Shown here: in pieces, positions 1 through 4,033 of the stretch
Numbering within the stretch: position 1 is the first letter of the stretch
Layout: every line of letters begins with the position of its first letter
Assembly: GCA_022572865.1 (NCBI GenBank)
Contig: JACZVB010000038.1
Coordinates: 1-8,849 of the forward strand
Direction: 5' to 3'
Length of the DNA: 8,849 nucleotides
DNA from: Chloroflexota bacterium
Lineage (GTDB): Bacteria; Chloroflexota; Dehalococcoidia; Plut-88900
Position numbers and translations under genes: made by a program
The notes under the pieces: model-generated
The model's input: the letters and a program-made list of their open reading frames with translations, nothing else
Database searches by the model: none
Told to the model about the DNA's origin: nothing

Positions 1-11
1 AGTTTCGACCA

Positions 12-80
12 TCCCCCTTTCCCCCTTCCTGGCCAGGAAGGGGGGATAAAATAATTTTGGGGGACACCCCCAAACCCCGG
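12..80. repeat. Structured intergenic repeat, copy 1
   Basis: This is a G/C-run element made of two stem-loops. The first is a perfect 24-bp palindrome at 21-44 (half-site CCCCCTTCCTGG). The second is an 8-bp stem with a 3-nt loop, arms 56-63 and 67-74 (TTTGGGGG / CCCCCAAA). An AT-rich linker, ATAAAATAAT, joins them. The core at 40-78 matches 2022-2060 at 34 of 39 positions. The element lies just past the end of the PPOX-like gene and may continue beyond the left edge of the window. No transposase or coding potential is visible. It resembles REP/MITE-like intergenic repeats; the exact family is not known to me. Confidence 0.8.
46..74 (-). terminator. Possible intrinsic terminator after the PPOX-like gene
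   Basis: Read on the minus strand, a perfect 8-bp G/C-rich hairpin (74 to 56, loop TGT) is followed at once by ATTATTTTAT. This is the usual stem-plus-T-run layout of a rho-independent terminator. It begins 61 nt beyond the PPOX stop codon and would end the five-gene minus-strand run. The T-run is interrupted, so efficiency is uncertain. The hairpin is part of the repeat copy and may have been recruited rather than evolved for this gene. Confidence 0.5.
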
Positions 81-135
81 GTCCCGACTCGTCCAGATAC
101 CCGATGCCCGGTGTCGGGGCACTTCCCGGATTAAG

Positions 136-534
136 TCACACGCCTGAAGAGTAGATCTCTTCGGGCTCTATCTCCACGATTACCCTTCGCTCGTCGGGTG
201 TGTGGGTAAAACTTCCGTCTCCCAGGTACTTCCTGGCCAGACGGTCGATGTGGTCCCCGGCTCCCTGGTTGCGGAATGCCACCACCTTGCCCCTGATCAT
301 GGCCCCGGTGTAGTGGCTATTCATATCGATGATGGAGATGGTCACCCTCGGGTCACGGCGCAGGTTCTTCACCTTCACGTAGGACTCATCGGAGTTGAAA
401 ACGATGTGTTCGCCCTCCACGTCCACCCAAACGGCGGTGGAGTGGGGAGAGCCGTCGGGCAGCAGCGTGGCGACATGGCCGAAGTTTTTCCCGCGAAATA
501 GCTTTTTGACGCCTTCGGGAATCTTGACTGACAA
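136..534 (-). CDS. PPOX-class (pyridoxamine 5'-phosphate oxidase fold), probable F420-dependent protein
   Basis: This 132-residue single-domain protein belongs to the split-barrel flavin/deazaflavin-binding family, the type annotated as PPOX-class probable F420-dependent enzyme (Rv1155-like). Visible family signatures are the first beta-hairpin VATLLPDGSPHSTAVW (21-36), the KVKNLRRDPRV stretch (54-64) that in the family contacts cofactor phosphates, the strand IRGKV (80-84) and RKYLG (101-105). Length is typical of the small cytosolic members. The start is TTG at 534, chosen because a near-perfect Shine-Dalgarno (AAGGAGGT) lies 7-8 nt upstream and overlaps the end of the dihydropyrimidinase gene. 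Spacing to that gene is 15 bp, so co-translation is likely. The family binds F420, FMN or haem in different members, so the cofactor is inferred. A role in reducing the substrate or an intermediate of the neighbouring hydrolases is plausible but unproven. Confidence 0.88.
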   Translation of the reverse strand: MSVKIPEGVKKLFRGKNFGHVATLLPDGSPHSTAVWVDVEGEHIVFNSDESYVKVKNLRRDPRVTISIIDMNSHYTGAMIRGKVVAFRNQGAGDHIDRLARKYLGDGSFTHTPDERRVIVEIEPEEIYSSGV

Positions 535-540
535 ATCTTG

Positions 541-548
541 ACCTCCTT
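541..548 (-). promoter_or_regulatory. Strong Shine-Dalgarno deciding the PPOX TTG start
   Basis: On the minus strand this reads AAGGAGGT, close to the full anti-16S complement. It sits directly after the TGA stop of the dihydropyrimidinase gene (550-552) and about 7 nt before the TTG codon at 534-532. It supports TTG as the start and suggests translational coupling of the two genes. Confidence 0.85.
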
Positions 549-549
549 A

Positions 550-1953
550 TCACAACAAACTTGATGGTTCGGATGGGGACCGCTTGATGAACCTGCCGTC
601 CCCTGCCCTGCCTGCAAAGGTCCCCTTCTCCAGAATAACCCTTCCCCTCAGGAGCACCGATTCCACGGCCCCGGTGACCTCCCGGCCCTCGTAGGGTGAG
701 TAGTCCACGTTCATGTGGGTGGTCTTGTGGCTGATACGGTGTTTCTTCTCAGGGTCGAAGATGACCAGGTCGGCGTCGCTGCCGGGGGCGATGGTCCCCT
801 TCTGGGGATAGAGGCCGAAGAGCCTTGCCGGTGTGGTAGCCAGGAGATCGACCATGCGGTTGACGCTGAAGCGTCCCTGGTTCACCCCTCCGTCGTAGAG
901 GAGATGCAGGCGGGTCTCGACCCCCGGGGCGCCATTGGGAATCTGGGAAAAGTCACCTTCGCCCAACCTCTTGCCCTGGGGTTTGTCGAAGCAGAAGGGA
1001 CAGTGGTCGGTGGATACCACCTGGAGGTTGTTGGAGTTCAGGCCCCTCCAGAGCCGCTCCTCGTTGCCCTTTGGCCGCAGGGGAGGAGACATGACGAACT
1101 TGGCCCCCTCGAAACCGGGCCTCTCGTAGTCGTCATAGGAGAGAAAGAGGTACTGGGGGCAGGTCTCGGCGAAGACGGGTACGCCCCTGTCCCGGGCCTG
1201 GGCCACCGCGTCCAGGGCATCGCCCGCGGACAGGTGGACGATGTATATGGGGACGCCGGCCAACTCGGCCAGGAAGATGGCCCGGCGGGTGGCCTCGGCC
1301 TCAGCGCTCATGGGCCTGGTGAGGGCGTGGTATTTGGGCGCGGTATGTCCCTGGGCCAGGGCCTGCTTCACCAGCACGTCGATGACGCCCCCGTTCTCGG
1401 CGTGGACGCAGATCAAGCCGCCATTTTCCCTGGTGCGGAGCAGGGCCCGAAACATAGTGGCGTCGTCGACCATGAAGACGCCGGGGTAGGCCATGAAGAG
1501 CTTGAAGCTGGCCACCCCCTGGTCCACTAGTTGGTCCATGTCCTCGACCCGGGACTCGGGGAGATCGCTGATAATCATGTGAAAGGAGTAATCGATGAAT
1601 GCGTTGCCCTGGGACTTCTGGTGCCAGGCCTCCAGGCCCTCCTGAAGGTGCTTGCCCCGTGGCTGGATGGCGAAATCGATGAGCGTGGTGGTCCCGCCCC
1701 AGGCCGCGGCGGCGGTCCCCGTCTCGTAGTTGTCGGAGCTGAAGGTGCCGCCGAAAGGCATGTCCAGGTGGGTGTGGACATCGACGCAGCCGGGAAAGAC
1801 GTACCTGCCCTTGGCCTCGATGACCTGGGCCCCCTCATCCGGCAGGTCGAGGCCTATGGTAGAGATCACCTCCCCGATAATGCCTATGTCGGCAACGGTG
1901 GTGTCGGAGGCGGTCACTATCGTGCCGCCTTTGATTACCTTGTCGAACTGCAT
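550..1953 (-). CDS. hydA: Dihydropyrimidinase / D-hydantoinase
   Basis: This 467-residue cytosolic amidohydrolase (cyclic amidase) hydrolyses 5,6-dihydropyrimidines or 5-substituted hydantoins to N-carbamoyl amino acids. All binuclear metal ligands of the family are present: HTH at H60/H62, the carboxylatable lysine K151 in FKLFMAY, H184 in VHAE, H240 in VHLSAGD and D316 in STDHCPF. The tyrosine after the lysine motif (Y156) is the conserved substrate-binding residue. The ETCPQYL stretch (263-269) and the SDADLVIFDP-like C-terminal beta-sandwich segment are also typical. Length is normal for the family (about 460-480). The ATG at 1953 has AGGAG seven nt upstream. It lies downstream of the beta-ureidopropionase-like gene and 15 bp before the PPOX-like gene, so two successive steps of reductive pyrimidine catabolism are adjacent. 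Natural substrate (dihydrouracil, hydantoin or another cyclic diamide) cannot be settled from sequence. Confidence 0.95.
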   Translation of the reverse strand: MQFDKVIKGGTIVTASDTTVADIGIIGEVISTIGLDLPDEGAQVIEAKGRYVFPGCVDVHTHLDMPFGGTFSSDNYETGTAAAAWGGTTTLIDFAIQPRGKHLQEGLEAWHQKSQGNAFIDYSFHMIISDLPESRVEDMDQLVDQGVASFKLFMAYPGVFMVDDATMFRALLRTRENGGLICVHAENGGVIDVLVKQALAQGHTAPKYHALTRPMSAEAEATRRAIFLAELAGVPIYIVHLSAGDALDAVAQARDRGVPVFAETCPQYLFLSYDDYERPGFEGAKFVMSPPLRPKGNEERLWRGLNSNNLQVVSTDHCPFCFDKPQGKRLGEGDFSQIPNGAPGVETRLHLLYDGGVNQGRFSVNRMVDLLATTPARLFGLYPQKGTIAPGSDADLVIFDPEKKHRISHKTTHMNVDYSPYEGREVTGAVESVLLRGRVILEKGTFAGRAGDGRFIKRSPSEPSSLL

Positions 1954-1996
1954 GACGTTGCTCCTAAGGGAATTGCAAAAACCCTCACCCCCTGTG

Positions 1997-2107
1997 CCCC
2001 CCTCTCCCTTGCAAAGGGAGAGGGGGGATAAAACAAGTCTGGGGGATACCCCCAGACCCCACCAAAGGAGGCTTCGCTCCCCTTTGGAATCCCCCTCAAA
2101 GGGATTC
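1997..2107. repeat. Structured intergenic repeat, copy 2
   Basis: This copy is longer than copy 1 and fills most of the 165-bp gap between the hydrolase and dihydropyrimidinase genes. It holds four stems in a row: a 14-bp perfect stem with a 3-nt loop (1997-2010 / 2014-2027, CCCCCCTCTCCCTT); a 9-bp stem with a 3-nt loop (2037-2045 / 2049-2057, GTCTGGGGG); an imperfect stem (2062-2068 / 2081-2087, CCAAAGG) with a pairing GGAG/CTCC inside; and a 7-bp stem (2087-2093 / 2101-2107, GAATCCC). The core 2022-2060 matches copy 1 (40-78) at 34 of 39 positions. No open reading frame with family features overlaps it. Confidence 0.82.
2028..2057 (-). terminator. Possible terminator or attenuator inside the gene run
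   Basis: On the minus strand a perfect 9-bp stem (2057 to 2037, loop TAT) is followed by TTGTTTTAT. It begins 61 nt past the hydrolase stop codon, the same distance as the equivalent hairpin after the PPOX gene. If active it would partly separate the dihydropyrimidinase/PPOX pair from the upstream three genes, or it could stabilise the upstream message. No convincing separate promoter for dihydropyrimidinase is visible in 1954-2036. Confidence 0.45.
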
Positions 2108-2118
2108 TGAAATTAATG

Positions 2119-2988
2119 CTAAGGGCTCGCCAGGTCCTGGTAGGTGTCGGGCCTGCGGTCCCGGAAGAACTGCCAGGTGTTTCTCACTTCGCGGATCATC
2201 TCCAGGTCCAGATCGGCGACCACAACCTCGTCCCTGTCCCGGGAGGCCTGGGCTATGATCTGTCCTCGTGGGTCGCAGAAATAGCTCATGCCGAAGAACT
2301 CGCCGATGTCCCAGGGCTGCTCGTGGCCTACCCGGTTGATGGCCCCGATGAAGTAGCCGTTGGCCACCGCGTGGGCCGGCTGCTCCAGATGCCACAGGTA
2401 CTCCGAGAGGCCGGCCACTGTGGCCGAGGGATTGAAGACGATCTCGGCCCCGTTCAGGCCCAGGGCCCGGGCCCCCTCGGGGAAGTGGCGGTCGTAGCAG
2501 ATATAGACCCCGATCTTGCCCACCCTGGTGTCGAAGACGGGGTAGCCGCTGTTGCCGGGCCTGAAGTAGAACTTCTCCCAGAACCCCGGGTGTACGTGGG
2601 GCAGGTGGGTCTTCCGGTACTTCCCCAGGTAGGTGCCGTCGGCATCGATGACGGCGGCGGTGTTGTAGTAGAGGCCGGTTATCTCTTCTTCGTAGATGGG
2701 CACTATCATGACCATCTGGTGCTTCCTGGCCACCTCCTGCATCAACCGGACCGTCGGCCCCTCGGGGATGTGCTCCACCAGATCGTACCAGCTGCTGTCC
2801 TGCTCCGCCGGGAAGTAGGGCCCGTAGAACAGCTCCTGGAGGCAGAGGACCTGGGCCCCCATGCCGGCGGCCTCGTCTATGAGGGCCATGTGCTTGTCGA
2901 TCATCCTTTCCTTGATTTTTTGGTGGTCCGACGGCAGGTCTTTCCCGACCGACGCCTGGATGAGCCCTGCTCTTACTATTCTACTCAT
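2119..2988 (-). CDS. Nitrilase-superfamily N-carbamoyl amide hydrolase, beta-ureidopropionase-like
   Basis: This 289-residue carbon-nitrogen hydrolase most likely removes the carbamoyl group from N-carbamoyl-beta-alanine or a related N-carbamoyl amino acid, releasing CO2 and NH3. The catalytic triad is complete: E52 (in LCLQELF), K126 (in GKYRKTHLP) and C164 (in YICYDRHFPE). The RHFPE context after the cysteine, the FWEKFYFRPG stretch (136-145) and the C-terminal WQFFRDRRPDTY are like beta-ureidopropionases rather than D-carbamoylases or carbamoylputrescine amidases. An upstream in-frame extension to 3063 exists but overlaps the previous gene and looks non-homologous. The ATG at 2988 was chosen because GGGAGGAG lies just before it and the conserved beta-strand RAGLIQ starts at residue 6. 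The product of the neighbouring dihydropyrimidinase is the expected substrate. Substrate specificity is inferred from family and context. Confidence 0.92.
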   Translation of the reverse strand: MSRIVRAGLIQASVGKDLPSDHQKIKERMIDKHMALIDEAAGMGAQVLCLQELFYGPYFPAEQDSSWYDLVEHIPEGPTVRLMQEVARKHQMVMIVPIYEEEITGLYYNTAAVIDADGTYLGKYRKTHLPHVHPGFWEKFYFRPGNSGYPVFDTRVGKIGVYICYDRHFPEGARALGLNGAEIVFNPSATVAGLSEYLWHLEQPAHAVANGYFIGAINRVGHEQPWDIGEFFGMSYFCDPRGQIIAQASRDRDEVVVADLDLEMIREVRNTWQFFRDRRPDTYQDLASP

Positions 2989-2990
2989 GG

Positions 2991-2998
2991 CTCCTCCC
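2991..2998 (-). promoter_or_regulatory. Shine-Dalgarno deciding the hydrolase start
   Basis: Minus-strand GGGAGGAG lies 2-4 nt before the ATG at 2988. It overlaps codons of a possible in-frame ATG at 3000, which itself has no ribosome-binding site upstream (AATATACCGGTA). The spacing is slightly tight but clearly favours 2988. The AT-rich stretch just upstream (3001-3020) stands out in this GC-rich region. Confidence 0.7.
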
Positions 2999-3031
2999 AT
3001 TACCGGTATATTATTTTTACTCCGCTTCGAC

Positions 3032-4033
3032 CTACTGTGGCGTGAAGACATCGATGATCTCATCCACGTTGGAGGTGAGGGGACACAGGACGGGACACGA
3101 TGCCCCGGCCTCCAGGTACTCCTGGACCCTCTGGCGGCACATCTCCGGGGTCCCGGAGGCGGTCAGCAGGTCCAATACCTGATCGGAGACCAGTGGCATG
3201 GCGGCCTCTATCCCCCCGGGCCTGGGCGGCCAGCCACCCATTGTGTCCTGAATCCGCTGTACAAGCTCCGGGTCGACACCGCTGGCCAGGGCTATGTGGG
3301 GCTGCTGCCCTATGTACATGGCGAGGGGATGGCGCGCCGCGTCCCGGGCCTCCCGGGGGTCTCGGGACATGGCCACGGCTATCATCTGCGGCATGTCGAC
3401 CTCCTCCACAGGGCGTCCCGCCTTCTCGGCCCCCTTACGGGCCCGCTGGAGAGAGACGCGCAGGTACTGGGTAGAGGTGAAGAAGTTGTGGAAGATGCCG
3501 TCGGCGATCTCGCCGGCCAGGGCCATCATCTTGGGCCCCGTGGCCCCGATGTATATGGGTACCCTGATGGGCTGTTGCGGGGTATCGGCGCCCAGGTCCA
3601 GGCGCAGGTCTCGCACCTTCGTGACCTCCCCTTCGAGGGTCACCGTTTCCAGGGCCAGAAGGCGCCGGACCACGTAGACGTACTCCCGCATGGCCGTGAG
3701 GAGCTTCCGCCGCTCGATGCCCTGCTTCCAGGCCAGGGGGTCCCAGTAGGCCCCGATGCCCAGCATAACCCTTCCGGGGGCCAGCTCGGCCAGGGTGGCG
3801 AAGGTCATGGCCATTAGGGCTGCGGTCCGGGTCCAGGTGTTCACCACCCCCGTTGCCAGTTTGATCCGCCGGGTGGCCGTGGCGAAGGCGGCCAGGGGTG
3901 TGATCCCGTCTCGCACAAGCCGGGTCTCACAGACCCACACCGAATCGAAGCCGCGCTCCTCTGCCCGCTGAGCCAGCCTGATCTGCTCCGAGAGGCCGGG
4001 CCGGTCCAGGAATATGAGACCTACTCGCTGCAT
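3032..4033 (-). CDS. LLM-class, Mer-like F420- or flavin-dependent oxidoreductase
   Basis: This 333-residue bacterial-luciferase-like TIM-barrel protein is of the group related to F420-dependent methylenetetrahydromethanopterin reductase (Mer). Seen in the sequence: the N-terminal strand VGLIFLD, the helix AQRAEERGFDSVWVCE (21-36), the RRIKLATGV strand (55-63), ELAPGR (83-88) leading to LGIGA, and the cofactor-site segment YIGATGPKMM followed by AGEIADG (161-179). Length matches Mer-like proteins (about 320-350). The ATG at 4033 lies inside the end of the molybdenum hydroxylase gene (13-bp overlap), indicating translational coupling and a shared function. The hydride carrier (F420 or FMN) and substrate are unknown. 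A reductase acting on the ring product of its partner is the favoured guess. A monooxygenase like RutA is less likely, since the downstream genes are of the dihydropyrimidinase type. Confidence 0.92.
   Translation of the reverse strand: MQRVGLIFLDRPGLSEQIRLAQRAEERGFDSVWVCETRLVRDGITPLAAFATATRRIKLATGVVNTWTRTAALMAMTFATLAELAPGRVMLGIGAYWDPLAWKQGIERRKLLTAMREYVYVVRRLLALETVTLEGEVTKVRDLRLDLGADTPQQPIRVPIYIGATGPKMMALAGEIADGIFHNFFTSTQYLRVSLQRARKGAEKAGRPVEEVDMPQMIAVAMSRDPREARDAARHPLAMYIGQQPHIALASGVDPELVQRIQDTMGGWPPRPGGIEAAMPLVSDQVLDLLTASGTPEMCRQRVQEYLEAGASCPVLCPLTSNVDEIIDVFTPQ

Noticed and set aside
12..80. CRISPR array or transposon end
   Set aside because: There are only two diverged copies about 2 kb apart, with no regular spacers, no target-site duplications visible and no transposase.
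715..1530. Plus-strand open frame of 271 codons inside the dihydropyrimidinase gene
   Set aside because: It is antisense to a gene with all metal ligands intact, with no domain features of its own.
3001..3020. AT-rich stretch (AAAATAATATACC on the minus strand) as an internal promoter before the hydrolase
   Set aside because: A TAATAT -10-like hexamer is present but no reasonable -35 element lies at 15-19 bp upstream; too weak to annotate.
2116..3045. Long open frame (309 codons) on the plus strand opposite the beta-ureidopropionase-like gene
   Set aside because: It is antisense to a gene with a complete E-K-C triad, shows no recognisable domain, and long antisense frames are expected in GC-rich coding DNA.
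2989..3063. Longer N-terminus for the carbamoyl hydrolase starting at 3063
   Set aside because: The extra 25 residues are basic and low in complexity, overlap the LLM gene, lack a good ribosome-binding site, and precede the conserved first strand.
2861..3817. Plus-strand open frame of 318 codons opposite the LLM gene
   Set aside because: Composition is rich in G, P, H and Q with no family motif; it is a reverse-frame shadow of the LLM gene and crosses two real genes.
3032..4033. RutA-type pyrimidine monooxygenase
   Set aside because: The downstream enzymes are of the reductive pathway (dihydropyrimidinase and beta-ureidopropionase), no RutB-F homologues are present, and the YIGATGPKMM and AGEIADG segments are Mer-like.
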